Positions 1 to 8,229 of a DNA stretch of 64,000 nucleotides are shown piece by piece. The position numbers and the translations under genes are program-made. Under the pieces are notes generated by a model that was not told where the DNA came from, did no database searches, and was given only the letters and a program-made list of their open reading frames with translations. The DNA is from Paenibacillus massiliensis subsp. panacisoli DSM 21345 (lineage in GTDB: Bacteria; Bacillota; Bacilli; Paenibacillales; Paenibacillaceae), in the NCBI RefSeq assembly GCF_000426545.1, contig NZ_AUFO01000010.1:248001-312000 (forward strand). Reading direction: 5' to 3'. How positions within the stretch are numbered: position 1 is the stretch's first letter; each line of letters begins with the position of its first letter.

Positions 1-71
1 AGATGGGCTGGCAGAGCTGTGCCTAATCCAAGAATGGCTGTAGCAGGTTTTTCGCTGCTCGTAACGGTCAT
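1..71 (-). CDS. Type III polyketide synthase (chalcone/stilbene synthase-like), N-terminal fragment
   Basis: Only the first 23 codons are in the window; the gene runs off the left edge. An ATG at 71-69 on the minus strand follows a good AGGAGG site. The peptide contains AILGLGTALPAH near its start, which resembles the first beta strand of bacterial type III polyketide synthases (ILxIGTxLP). These cytosolic thiolase-fold enzymes condense malonyl-CoA units and in Bacillales make alkylpyrones or alkylresorcinols. The catalytic Cys-His-Asn region is outside the window, so the call rests on a short motif. A different thiolase-fold protein is possible. Confidence 0.45.
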   Translation of the reverse strand, partial: MTVTSSEKPATAILGLGTALPAH

Positions 72-399
72 AGGGGACCTCCTCATGGACAAAAGATGAT
101 GAAGAGCGCGCAGTCAAGACTATGAAGTCATGGGCTACACGGCTTCAAATAAGCATGTTCCATATTTACCCTCAAGTGTTCTGCGGGAATCTGATCCGTA
201 ATGAGAAGGCACTGTACATCACAATAGGCTGTGTGTAGTGTGATGTATTCCATATCCATATGTAGTGCGAGTCCGATGGAGTTAGAACAAAGGGAGCCCT
301 GAGCTCAGTTTGAGCAAGCAAGAGAGAGGAGAGGGGGATGCAGGAGCGGCAGTGGGCAGAGCTGACGTTATCTACTGACGCTCGCTGCACCGGTGAGCG
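72..399. other. Intergenic region, nothing recognised
   Basis: This stretch separates two minus-strand genes. It must hold the promoter of the polyketide synthase-like gene at its left end and the end of the regulator transcript at its right end. I see no convincing gene, and no terminator hairpin with a T run. Confidence 0.5.
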
Positions 400-846
400 T
401 TATTCGGCGGGTGCTTCAGGCAGAATGGCGCGGTGCGGAACAGGGGAGGTTAACACGATGGAGGTGTTGACATAGCTGTAGTTCATAAGACGGTCCACCA
501 GTTGACGTAGCTCGTCCATTCCATGCACGGCTGCCTTGATGATATAACCGATATGACCTGTAACCCTGTGGCACTCGATCACATCCTTTTCCGTGGCGAT
601 CATGCTCTCCCATTCTACTGGAGACACCTTCAGGTCACTGATCTGAATGATGAGCAATATTCCTCGTCCAACAGCAGCAGGGGATACCTTCGCCGTGAAG
701 CCTTCAATGACGCCTCTTTCCTGTAGCCGATGCAGCCGCTCTGTCACACTTGGCCGACTTAGTGCCATTTGCTTGGATAGCTCACTGACGGTCATGCGTC
801 CATCCTCCTGAAGTAATCTCAAAAGCTGCATATCGATGTGATCCAT
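400..846 (-). CDS. Lrp/AsnC family transcriptional regulator
   Basis: A 148-residue protein, the usual length for the family. Residues 1-60 form the winged helix-turn-helix (LSKQMALSRPSVTERLHRL is the recognition region), and residues 65-140 the RAM/AsnC ligand-binding domain with the conserved VTGHIGYIIKAAV stretch. Family members bind DNA as octamers or larger assemblies and respond to amino acids. The ATG follows AAGGAG at good spacing. The gene is divergent from the YitT-like gene, and the shared region contains a small perfect palindrome. Regulation of itself and of that neighbour is inferred from position only; the effector is not predictable. Confidence 0.93.
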   Translation of the reverse strand: MDHIDMQLLRLLQEDGRMTVSELSKQMALSRPSVTERLHRLQERGVIEGFTAKVSPAAVGRGILLIIQISDLKVSPVEWESMIATEKDVIECHRVTGHIGYIIKAAVHGMDELRQLVDRLMNYSYVNTSIVLTSPVPHRAILPEAPAE

Positions 847-918
847 GTGTTAGCTCCTTCAATATGAAATTATGTAGAGTGAAAAACGTACATTTTACCA
901 GGTGAAACTCGCGAAATT

Positions 919-934
919 CATGCTATTTAGCATG
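919..934. promoter_or_regulatory. Palindrome between divergent regulator and membrane protein genes
   Basis: CATGCTATTTAGCATG is a perfect inverted repeat with 6-bp arms and a 4-bp AT spacer, in an AT-rich promoter region between divergent genes. It could be an operator for the Lrp/AsnC regulator. Position and symmetry are the only support. Confidence 0.3.
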
Positions 935-1065
935 TGTTTTGCTTATTTCGTATTATATCATGTAAATATGTAAATTGAACGGCGTGGCCACGGCAACGGC
1001 CAACTGATGGCATACAGCAGTCCAATGGGGACTGTTGTGTTCATATGAGGAGTGAAGGATGGAAG

Positions 1066-1704
1066 ATGAAGCTGGATGTGAAAAAATATTTGTACTTGGT
1101 ATTAGGCTGTGTGCTGGTGAGTGCGGGACTGGTTCTGTTAAGACATTCCCATGTTATGACAGGGGGAACAGCGGGGCTGTCGCTGACGATTAGCTATATC
1201 CTGAATGCACCGTTTTCCTGGGTGTTCTTCTTGATCAATCTCCCGTTCTACGGGTTCGCTATCGTTAGAATGGGCTGGAACTTTACCTTGCATACGGTGC
1301 TTTCGGTCACGCTGGTGACGCTGCTGTCAGGGCTTGACAAATTCCTCCCCGTATTTGAGCTACCTGTATTCGTCGGCACCGTGGCTGGCAGTATACTATG
1401 TGGTCTGGGGCTCTCCGTGCTGTTTATGAATCGGACTTCACTAGGTGGAGTAAGCATTTTTGCTCTCTATATGCAGCAAAAGCGGAACTGGAATCCAGGT
1501 GTGATCAACGGGGTGCTGGATACAACGATTGTGCTCCTCGGTCTCTATTCTGTAGGGCTGCTAGAGGGAATTCTCTCCGTTCTGTCGGTAGTGATCGTGT
1601 CCGCTATTATTAGCTATTTCAAGAAGAATTTCAAGCCGTCCACAGCCCCGAAACATCAGCAGCAAACAGTGCCCTATCGTGGAGGACGCGAAGCGGAGGC
1701 TTGA
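1066..1704 (+). CDS. YitT family membrane protein (short form)
   Basis: A polytopic membrane protein of about 212 residues with five to six hydrophobic segments. The N-terminal LGCVLVSAGLVLLRHSHVMTG and the glycine-rich TGGTAGLSLTISY are typical of the YitT/DUF161 family. Full-length YitT proteins carry a C-terminal soluble DUF2179 domain; this one ends after the last membrane segment with a short basic tail, so it is a short form. An in-frame ATG exists 21 bases upstream, but its first codons would overlap the AGGAG; the chosen ATG follows AAGGA at 6 bases. Substrate or role unknown. Confidence 0.75.
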   Translation: MKLDVKKYLYLVLGCVLVSAGLVLLRHSHVMTGGTAGLSLTISYILNAPFSWVFFLINLPFYGFAIVRMGWNFTLHTVLSVTLVTLLSGLDKFLPVFELPVFVGTVAGSILCGLGLSVLFMNRTSLGGVSIFALYMQQKRNWNPGVINGVLDTTIVLLGLYSVGLLEGILSVLSVVIVSAIISYFKKNFKPSTAPKHQQQTVPYRGGREAEA

Positions 1705-1739
1705 GGATCAGGTCAAAGGATTATTAACCGCTTGCCTAG

Positions 1740-1781
1740 TGATTAAAGATTACTGATTAAATATTACTGATTAAAGGATTG
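1740..1781 (+). repeat. Three imperfect 14-bp direct repeats
   Basis: TGATTAAAGATTAC, TGATTAAATATTAC and TGATTAAAGGATTG follow each other without gap just downstream of the YitT-like gene. They look like local slippage. No function is evident. Confidence 0.6.
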
Positions 1782-1800
1782 CTTTGGCTTTATTACAATG

Positions 1801-1842
1801 AATAGGCATAGAGAATCGGTCAGCCGATCCTTTATGCCTATT
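1801..1842. terminator. Hairpin after YitT-like gene
   Basis: AATAGGCATA pairs perfectly with TATGCCTATT, and an inner ATCGG/CCGAT stem extends the structure. The T run is weak, so efficiency is uncertain. The remainder up to 2131 holds short direct repeats of CATGTAATCAAG type around 2020-2045 and the promoter region of the exporter gene. Confidence 0.5.
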
Positions 1843-2131
1843 CGTCTGTTCGTTATGGCAGGGTTGGTGTCAACAGCAGTGACATTTGCTAGAATAATAT
1901 CAGGCTAATTTTGGGTATGCAGTAGCCACGTTAGCTGTGTTAGCTGCGTATAGCTGTACAGCAGAATCGCATTAGACCGACATATTATCCAGTGTTCCAT
2001 CCAGCGCGTAATCAGGCATGTACTCAAGCATGTAATCAAGCATGTGACACGACAAGGAAGCGTAGCCTTTCGGGTGGCTGGTTATATTATAGAAGCTGCA
2101 GGAGAAAGCAGAGGAAAAAGGAGAATCATCA

Positions 2132-2923
2132 ATGGAGAATCTTATACTGTTTCTAATCGGCATGCTCGCTGCAATTAGCGGAGCTATCGCTGGTCTTGGT
2201 GGTGGATTTATTATCGTGCCTGTACTAGCATTCATGTATACGCTGCCTGTATATAATATTTCAGGTACAGCGATGGCGGTGCTGCTCGTGAGTGCAATCT
2301 CAAGCACCATCTCTTATGCCCGGCAGAAGCGAATTGATTATCGCAGCGGACTGATCTTTTCCATTGCCATGATCCCTGGCTCAATTCTGGGGGCATGGAC
2401 TACGAGCGTAGTAGCCAGTCGCGTGTTTTTCATAGCCTTGGGCCTCTTTTTACTGCTCATGGCTGTTATGATTAATTTTAGACCGACCAGTAGTCGAGGA
2501 GGCTTTCTGAAGCCTACCACCTCCAGAATATTCGTGGATGCTACCGGACTTGAGCACAGCTATTCCTTCAACATCACCTTTGGATCTGTCGTTGCTTTTT
2601 TTGTCGGCTTTCTCTCCAGCCTGTTCGGTATTGGGGGAGGCTCCGTCATGGTGCCGACGATGATTTTGTTTCTGGCTTTTCCGGCTCATATTGCGACAGC
2701 GACGTCCATGTTCACGATTCTGTTGTCTTCTCTGGTCGGTACGGTCTCGCATGCTGTATTGGGACATGTATTGTGGGGAACCTTCGTCTGGCTGGCGATC
2801 GGGGCCTTGCTGGGAGGCCAGATTGGCGCACGGATCGCTTCCAGAATCCCGGCCAAGCTGATCATTCGGGTGTTGTCTATTTGTCTATTCATTGTAGCGA
2901 TCCGTTTGATGTTCAAGGGATAG
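2132..2923 (+). CDS. TauE/SafE (TSUP) family sulfite/organosulfonate exporter-like permease
   Basis: A 263-residue protein with eight hydrophobic segments in two homologous halves, each opened by a glycine-rich helix: IAGLGGGFIIVPVLAF near residue 20 and LFGIGGGSVMVPTMIL near residue 168. This is the TSUP family signature; members move sulfite, sulfonates or related anions across the membrane. AAGGAG lies 8 bases before the ATG. It sits just upstream of a SAM riboswitch and methionine-related genes, which fits a sulfur role but does not prove it. The gene is outside the riboswitch-controlled transcript. Confidence 0.88.
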   Translation: MENLILFLIGMLAAISGAIAGLGGGFIIVPVLAFMYTLPVYNISGTAMAVLLVSAISSTISYARQKRIDYRSGLIFSIAMIPGSILGAWTTSVVASRVFFIALGLFLLLMAVMINFRPTSSRGGFLKPTTSRIFVDATGLEHSYSFNITFGSVVAFFVGFLSSLFGIGGGSVMVPTMILFLAFPAHIATATSMFTILLSSLVGTVSHAVLGHVLWGTFVWLAIGALLGGQIGARIASRIPAKLIIRVLSICLFIVAIRLMFKG

Positions 2924-2982
2924 GATGAAGAAAAAAGTTGACACTGCACGTCATGCCCGCTATATTAAAATACAAATTCTTG

Positions 2983-3087
2983 AACTTATCCAGAGAGGTG
3001 GAGGGACTGGCCCGATTAAGCCTCAGCAACAGATCCTTAAGGATACTGTGCTAATTCCAGCAGACACAAGAGTCTGACAGATAGGAG
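2983..3087 (+). promoter_or_regulatory. SAM-I (S-box) riboswitch aptamer
   Basis: The region shows the conserved S-box core in order: CTTATCCAGAGAGGTGGAGG, GGACTGGCCCGAT, the AGCCTCAGCAAC segment, GTGCTAATTCCAGCAG, and closing GACAGATAGG. P1 forms between CTTATC (2985-2990) and GATAGG (3080-3085). It lies 200 bases ahead of mmuP. S-box RNAs bind S-adenosylmethionine and stop transcription of methionine supply genes when SAM is plentiful. The match is near consensus across all conserved blocks. Confidence 0.96.
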
Positions 3088-3112
3088 CGGTTGTGTTAGG
3101 GAAGTTAATGGC

Positions 3113-3139
3113 GCACTCCTGTTCTAGGAGTGCTTTTTT
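3113..3139 (+). terminator. Riboswitch expression-platform terminator
   Basis: GCACTCCT pairs with AGGAGTGC around a 5-base loop and is followed by six T. It is the regulated terminator of the S-box leader: SAM binding is expected to favour it and switch off mmuP-mmuM. Confidence 0.9.
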
Positions 3140-3294
3140 GCGTGCTTAGACTATGCTCAGCCCCCCTTGGAAAAAGGATATGAAGAATCGGGGTATCTCT
3201 CACAGCGATCGGAGAATGGTTCTGACTACATAGTGAACTCGTGCAATAGTATGTAATTCAAATAATACAAATAGATAGATGAAGGGGAGACACA

Positions 3295-4692
3295 ATGAAT
3301 ACGGACAGACCATCCACAGGTAGCTTTCAACGCAAAATGCAGGCGCGGCATGTAGTCATGCTCTCACTTGGCGGCGTCATTGGTACGGGGCTATTTCTTA
3401 GCTCAGGCTACACGATTCAGCAGGCAGGGCCCTTGGGCACGATTCTATCCTACCTGATCGGTGCGCTGGTCGTATATCTCGTCATGCTCTGTCTAGGCGA
3501 GCTGGCGGTGCATATGCCAGAGACCGGAGCTTTCCACAGCTATGCTTCTCGATATATAGGACCAGCTACGGGCTACACGGTGGCTTGGCTGTACTGGCTT
3601 ACATGGACCGTGGCGCTTGGCTCGGAATTCACAGCGGCCGGCTTACTGATGCAGCGCTGGTTCCCTGAGGTCAGTGTCTGGATCTGGAGCGGGATATTTG
3701 CGTTACTAATTTTTCTTATGAATGCCCTGACAGTCAAAATATTCGCGGAATCTGAATTCTGGTTCTCCTCCGTGAAGGTGCTGACCATCGTGCTTTTCAT
3801 CGTAATTGGTGGTGCAGCGGTAGTAGGGATTGTACCCATGGCAGACTCCTCGTCAGCACCGTGGTTCGGCAATATTACAGCCTCTGGCTGGTTCCCGAAC
3901 GGAGCTACTGCCATCCTGATGACGATGCTGGCTGTGAATTTTGCGTTCTCAGGGACGGAATTGATCGGTATTGCAGCCGGGGAGACAGCTGACCCGCACA
4001 AGACCATTCCAAAGGCGATGCATACTACGCTATGGCGGCTTGTCATTTTCTTCATTGGAACGATTATCATTCTATCGGCACTGCTCCCAATGGATGATGC
4101 AGGTGTGCTAGAGAGCCCCTTCGTAGCCGTAATGGAGCGTGTAGGTGTTCCTTATGCCGCAGATATTATGAACTTTGTCATCCTGACAGCCATACTATCT
4201 GCTGCGAACTCAGGCTTGTATGCTTCTGCACGAATGCTGTGGTCGCTGGCTGACAAGCAGACGATCTCTCCCTGGTTCGCCAGATTAACCACTCGCGGTG
4301 TGCCGCTCAATGCCATGATCTTCAGTATGTTGGGCGGAGGGCTCGCGTTGTTGTCCAGCATCATAGCACCAGATACCGTATACATTACCCTCGTGTCCAT
4401 CTCAGGTCTTGCCGTCGTTGCGGTCTGGATGAGCATCAGCGCTTCTCAGTTCATGTTCCGCAGAGCCTATCTTCGTGAAGGAAGAGCGCTTCAAGACCTG
4501 GCGTATCGTACCCCTTGGTACCCGGTAGTGCCTATTTTATCTTTTGTGCTCTGCCTGGCATCCTGCATAGGGATCGCATTTGACCCTACCCAGCGGATTG
4601 CGCTATATTGCGGAGTTCCATTCATAGCGATCTGCTATGGCATATATTATGTGCAGCATCGCACGAAGAGGAGAGGACAAGCCAATGACTAA
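3295..4692 (+). CDS. mmuP: S-methylmethionine permease MmuP (APC/AAT family)
   Basis: A 465-residue, 12-helix amino acid permease. The N-terminal [17 protein letters not shown] is the AAT family signature. Long stretches such as [37 protein letters not shown] and [20 protein letters not shown] closely follow E. coli MmuP as I remember it. The protein imports S-methylmethionine, and possibly SAM, through the cytoplasmic membrane. Downstream mmuM overlaps it by 8 bases, and the pair is under a SAM riboswitch, so both the sequence and the context point to methionine salvage. Confidence 0.93.
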   Translation: MNTDRPSTGSFQRKMQARHVVMLSLGGVIGTGLFLSSGYTIQQAGPLGTILSYLIGALVVYLVMLCLGELAVHMPETGAFHSYASRYIGPATGYTVAWLYWLTWTVALGSEFTAAGLLMQRWFPEVSVWIWSGIFALLIFLMNALTVKIFAESEFWFSSVKVLTIVLFIVIGGAAVVGIVPMADSSSAPWFGNITASGWFPNGATAILMTMLAVNFAFSGTELIGIAAGETADPHKTIPKAMHTTLWRLVIFFIGTIIILSALLPMDDAGVLESPFVAVMERVGVPYAADIMNFVILTAILSAANSGLYASARMLWSLADKQTISPWFARLTTRGVPLNAMIFSMLGGGLALLSSIIAPDTVYITLVSISGLAVVAVWMSISASQFMFRRAYLREGRALQDLAYRTPWYPVVPILSFVLCLASCIGIAFDPTQRIALYCGVPFIAICYGIYYVQHRTKRRGQAND

Positions 4693-5698
4693 TCGTAATC
4701 TCGTTGATAACAATAGTACGCAAGCTCAATTGAATTCGGTTGAACTGAATCCGGTTAAAATGAATCCGATTGAAGCCATTCTAAGCCAATATCCTGTAAT
4801 CATTCTGGATGGAGCTTTAGCTACGGAGCTGGAGCAGCATGGCTGTAACCTGGATGATCCGCTATGGTCTGCCAGAGTATTATTAGAGCAGCCTGAGATC
4901 ATATATCAGGTACACGCTGAATACTTTCGCGCTGGCGCTGATTGTGCGATTACCTCCAGCTATCAAGCGAGTATCGAGGGCTTCCGTCAAAGAGGGCTCA
5001 CAGAGGAGGACTCGCTTGCACTGATCAAGAAGACAGTCGAGCTGGCCCGACAAGCGAGGGAGGATGTATGGGCTGAGCTTGATACCGATAGGAAGAAGCG
5101 TCCCTTCCCGCTGGTAGCCGGCTCTGTAGGGCCTTACGGGGCCTATCTGGCGGATGGCTCTGAATATGTTGGGCATTATCAGGTGTCTGATCAGACGTTG
5201 GCTGAATTTCATCGTCCGCGGATGGCTGCATTACTGGAGGCAGGGGCAGATGTATTGGCTTTTGAGACCATTCCTTCCTTGCAGGAAGCGCAGGTTCTCA
5301 TACAGCTATTGAAGGAATTTCCTGGTGCCTATGCATGGTTGTCCTTCTCACTCCAAGACGGCACATCGATCAGTGAGGGTACCTCCCTAACGGACTGTGC
5401 GAGGCTGATGGCAGACGAGCCACAGCTGGTTGCCATAGGCCTGAACTGTGCTCCGATGGAGGTGGTGACAGAAGCTGTGACGCTGTTAAAGCAATCAAGC
5501 GACAAGCCAGTCATCATTTATCCGAATTCGGGTGAGACCTATGATGCAACGACCAAGACATGGAGCGGGCATGGTAGCTGTGGCAGTATGACCGAGGCTT
5601 CCGAAGCGTGGGTAGCTGCCGGGGCGCAGCTAGTTGGTGGCTGCTGTCGGACAACGCCCCTTCAGATCAGTAATCTGGCGAAGAAGTGGCGGACGTAG
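4685..5698 (+). CDS. mmuM: Homocysteine S-methyltransferase MmuM
   Basis: Transfers a methyl group from S-methylmethionine (or SAM) to homocysteine, giving methionine. The Zn-binding cysteines are visible in GLNCAP near residue 260 and GGCCRTTP near residue 322. The N-terminal core [15 protein letters not shown] is typical. The ATG at 4685 overlaps the end of mmuP and follows GAGGAGAGG; an in-frame ATG farther upstream lies deep inside mmuP and lacks a site. Residues 10-28 contain short repeated units ([15 protein letters not shown]) encoded by near-identical 15-bp units, so the N-terminal tail is a recent expansion and ATG 4760 is a possible alternative start. Confidence 0.93.
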   Translation: MTNRNLVDNNSTQAQLNSVELNPVKMNPIEAILSQYPVIILDGALATELEQHGCNLDDPLWSARVLLEQPEIIYQVHAEYFRAGADCAITSSYQASIEGFRQRGLTEEDSLALIKKTVELARQAREDVWAELDTDRKKRPFPLVAGSVGPYGAYLADGSEYVGHYQVSDQTLAEFHRPRMAALLEAGADVLAFETIPSLQEAQVLIQLLKEFPGAYAWLSFSLQDGTSISEGTSLTDCARLMADEPQLVAIGLNCAPMEVVTEAVTLLKQSSDKPVIIYPNSGETYDATTKTWSGHGSCGSMTEASEAWVAAGAQLVGGCCRTTPLQISNLAKKWRT

Positions 5699-5766
5699 CG
5701 ATACGATGATATGAATCAGCATGTTCTATGAGATAGCCTTACATGAGATAGCCTTGCATAAGATAG

Positions 5767-5821
5767 TCCTTCGTGCTCTCGTCGTACCAGAAATGGACGA
5801 GTCAGTACGAAGGATATTTTT
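5767..5821 (+). terminator. Terminator of mmuP-mmuM operon
   Basis: TCCTTCGT pairs with ACGAAGGA, with an inner CTCGTC/GACGAG stem, followed by TATTTTTAT. Just before it are repeats of GAGATAGCCTT at about 5730-5756. Confidence 0.8.
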
Positions 5822-5887
5822 ATGGGCAGGGAGCTATCCAAAAGCTTTGACGACGGGAATGTCAGACGATCAGTGGGGGAAGGACTA

Positions 5888-5901
5888 TGGTGCATGCACC
5901 A
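5888..5901. promoter_or_regulatory. 14-bp perfect palindrome upstream of C-S lyase gene
   Basis: TGGTGCATGCACCA is a gapless perfect palindrome in the 280-bp gap ahead of the lyase gene. It may be an operator, but it is about 200 bases from the start codon and no matching second copy was seen. Confidence 0.25.
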
Positions 5902-5960
5902 AGTATTCGCGTATAGATGTCGGTACGACTTGCGAGTCCATTCTTGTCCCCCGATAAAAA

Positions 5961-6002
5961 TGTTTTCTCGCTTTTGACGTTAATATTGTTGACGTGAAAA
6001 CA
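5961..6002. promoter_or_regulatory. Nested direct and inverted repeats ahead of C-S lyase gene
   Basis: TGTTTTC and GAAAACA form an inverted repeat enclosing two direct copies of TTGACGT (5974-5980 and 5989-5995) one and a half helical turns apart. The arrangement suits binding of a dimeric regulator upstream of the promoter. Nothing identifies the regulator. Confidence 0.3.
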
Positions 6003-6098
6003 GGGCAGATATATAGTATTTAAAAAGTTTGAAATGGTTCATAATATATACCTTTCTAAATATAGAATACAGAAATGCAGAAAATGGAGAGATTATAG

Positions 6099-7328
6099 AT
6101 GGATAAAAAGTGGAGATTCGATACCGCAGCGGTTCATGTGGGGCAACAACCTGATGGCAGGACCAGGGCGGTATCCCAGCCTATTGTGCCAGCTGTAGCA
6201 TATGCTTTTCCTGATACGGATACAGCTGCTGCTGTAGTTGCAGGACAAGCCGAGGGAACCTACTATGGGCGCTATGGCAATCCTACTACCCGTACACTGG
6301 AGGAGAAAATAGCGTATCTGGAGAAGGGGGAGGACGCCATTGGTCTCAGCAGTGGGATGGCTGCTATCTCTTCCGCTCTGCTTGCTTTTCTGCAGCAGGG
6401 AGATCACGTGGTAGTGACCAAGGACATCTATGGGGGGACCTATAACTTCGTCACACAGATGGGGCCGCGCTTTGGGATCAGCTATGATTTCGTAGATTGT
6501 ACCGATATTGCTTTGATCGAAGCTTCTATCAGACCTAATACAAAAGCAATTTATGTCGAGACGCCTTCCAATCCGCTGCTAACGGTACTGGATCTGCGTA
6601 GTATTGCGGATCTTGCCCGTGGGAAGGGGATTCCAGTCATTGTGGACAATACCTTCCTGACGCCATGTCTGCAGCGCCCATTGGAGCTTGGAGCCGATGT
6701 GGTTGTGCACAGTGCGACCAAGTATCTCAACGGTCATGGAGATGTAGTGGCAGGCTTTGTTGTAGGTAGGGCAGAGGTCATTGATTTTATACGGAAAAGA
6801 ATTGCTGGGGATCTTGGTCAGAACCTCAATGCCTGGGAGTCCTTCCTGATTCTCAGGGGCCTCAAGACCTTGGGTCTACGTGTGCGTACCCATTGCGCGA
6901 ATGCCCGCATCGTAGCGGAATTTCTGGATTCGCATCCGGGAATCACCGCGCTGCATTACCCTGGACTACCAAGCCATCCACAGCATGAGCTGGCTAGGTC
7001 CCAGATGGATGACATGGGAGGTATCGTATCCTTTGAAGTCGCTGGAGGAATGGAGGCAGCGAAGTGCTTCATGAACAGTCTGGAGCTGGCAATGATCTCC
7101 TTCAGTCTAGGTGATCCGGAGACGCTCGTGCAGCATCCGGCAAGTATGACGCATTGCTCGATTCCGCAGGAGGAGCGGCAGAAGTTCGGCATCACGGATG
7201 GTCTGATTCGCTTGTCCGTCGGCTTGGAGGACCCTATGGATATCGTGGCTGATCTCGAGCAGGCATTGGAGCAGGTGAAGCAGCAGGGGCTGCTATCCAG
7301 GCCTGCTGTGAAGGAAGAAGTTAATTGA
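6099..7328 (+). CDS. Cys/Met metabolism PLP-dependent C-S lyase (cystathionine gamma-lyase/synthase family)
   Basis: A 409-residue fold-type I PLP enzyme. The Schiff-base lysine is K208 in VVHSATKYLNGHGD, the pyridine-binding aspartate D183 in IVDNTF, and the substrate and PLP contacts YYGRYGNPT (residues 55-63) and GLSSGMAAI are intact. Members cleave or form C-S bonds in cystathionine, homocysteine or methionine. The active-site cysteine typical of methionine gamma-lyases (YGCT) is glycine here (YGGT, residues 111-114), which favours a cystathionine gamma-lyase or gamma-synthase-like activity. It is flanked by methionine salvage genes and by the amidohydrolase/peptide operon, so use on sulfur amino acids released from imported compounds is plausible. 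Confidence 0.85.
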   Translation: MDKKWRFDTAAVHVGQQPDGRTRAVSQPIVPAVAYAFPDTDTAAAVVAGQAEGTYYGRYGNPTTRTLEEKIAYLEKGEDAIGLSSGMAAISSALLAFLQQGDHVVVTKDIYGGTYNFVTQMGPRFGISYDFVDCTDIALIEASIRPNTKAIYVETPSNPLLTVLDLRSIADLARGKGIPVIVDNTFLTPCLQRPLELGADVVVHSATKYLNGHGDVVAGFVVGRAEVIDFIRKRIAGDLGQNLNAWESFLILRGLKTLGLRVRTHCANARIVAEFLDSHPGITALHYPGLPSHPQHELARSQMDDMGGIVSFEVAGGMEAAKCFMNSLELAMISFSLGDPETLVQHPASMTHCSIPQEERQKFGITDGLIRLSVGLEDPMDIVADLEQALEQVKQQGLLSRPAVKEEVN

Positions 7329-7398
7329 GGAAGAGCAAGATAATCGTAGTTATACATGCTATTCAATAAAATAATCAAAAAAATATACAAAAAAACTA

Positions 7399-7427
7399 TT
7401 GCATATAAGTTTAGTCGGAATTATATT
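7399..7427 (+). promoter_or_regulatory. SigA-type promoter of GntR-amidohydrolase-transporter operon
   Basis: TTGCAT and TATATT are separated by 17 bases in an AT-rich gap. The spacer holds TCGGAATTAT, which also occurs in the CymR-like box ahead of the cystine-type transporter. Confidence 0.6.
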
Positions 7428-7445
7428 ATGAGTATAAGCCTAATG

Positions 7446-7467
7446 GTATAAGGTCTAGACATTATAC
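7446..7467. promoter_or_regulatory. Candidate autoregulatory operator of the GntR/FadR regulator
   Basis: A 22-bp inverted repeat, GTATAAG then GTCTAGAC then ATTATAC read without gap, matches its own reverse complement at 20 of 22 positions and has a perfect GTCTAGAC centre. It lies between the promoter and the start codon of the regulator gene, where binding would block transcription of the whole operon. FadR/FCD regulators usually bind such short palindromes near their own promoters. Confidence 0.6.
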
Positions 7468-7482
7468 GATCGGAGTGTTTAC

Positions 7483-8229
7483 ATGCTTAACCAGCTGCCA
7501 TTCCAATTTGAGAAAGTATCCTCCATCAAGGTGAGTGAATTCATTCGAGAGCAACTGGAGGAAGCGATCATTCTCAAGGAGATCATGAGTGAGGAGCAGC
7601 TTCCATCCGAACGTGAGCTGGCGGAGATATTCAATGCAAGCCGCATCACGGTTCGGGAAGCACTGGCTGTGCTGGAGGCGAAAGGGCTCATCGAGAAGCG
7701 GGTTGGAGCCAAGGGCGGTACCTTCGTCCTGCCGATTACCGGCAATGCCCATAGGCGGACGATCGCTGAGATAAAGAGGGATTGGGAGCACATGCTCCAG
7801 GTGTTCGAATATAGAACCATCGTGGAGCCTGAGGGCGCTTTTCTGGCCGCTGAGCGGATCACCGCAGGCGATCTGCAACAGCTGGAGGATTACATCCAGC
7901 AGAGCATCGAACCAGACTGCACCCGCGAGTGGTTCCGAGCGCTCGATGTCAAGTTCCATCTTACGATTGCAAAAGCCTCAGGCAATTCCTATCTGGAATC
8001 AGCGGTTCGCCAGATCCGTACCCAGATCAATCCTGCACTCGACTTGATGCCTTACAATGAGCAGATTCGTTCGATCAATTATGGGGTGCATTCGGAAATT
8101 CTTGAAGCGCTGAAGGCGCATGACCCTGAGCGGTCTCGGGAGCGAATGAAGAACCATATCAAGTTCTCGGCAGAAGCAATCTATGCGAGGTTGATCGCCA
8201 AGGAATCTCAGGAAGGAGAGGAACACTAA
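7483..8229 (+). CDS. GntR family regulator, FadR/FCD subfamily
   Basis: A 248-residue DNA-binding protein. Residues 15-85 form the winged helix (LPSERELAEIFNASRITVRE, then GLIEKRVGAKGGTFV as the wing). Residues 105-235 are an all-helical FCD ligand domain with the metal-binding pattern DVKFHLTIAKASGN and a later HSEILEAL histidine. The gene is first in an operon with an M20 amidohydrolase, peptide ABC transporter genes and a peptidase, ending one base before the next ATG. It is probably a repressor relieved by a substrate or product of that pathway. Confidence 0.92.
   Translation: MLNQLPFQFEKVSSIKVSEFIREQLEEAIILKEIMSEEQLPSERELAEIFNASRITVREALAVLEAKGLIEKRVGAKGGTFVLPITGNAHRRTIAEIKRDWEHMLQVFEYRTIVEPEGAFLAAERITAGDLQQLEDYIQQSIEPDCTREWFRALDVKFHLTIAKASGNSYLESAVRQIRTQINPALDLMPYNEQIRSINYGVHSEILEALKAHDPERSRERMKNHIKFSAEAIYARLIAKESQEGEEH

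Noticed and set aside
5721-5957. 78-codon frame after mmuM
   Set aside because: It starts with repeats and runs through the operon terminator hairpin; no ribosome site.
6099-7328. Methionine gamma-lyase assignment for the PLP enzyme
   Set aside because: The diagnostic active-site Cys (YGCT) is Gly here, so the more general cystathionine-lyase/synthase family name was kept.
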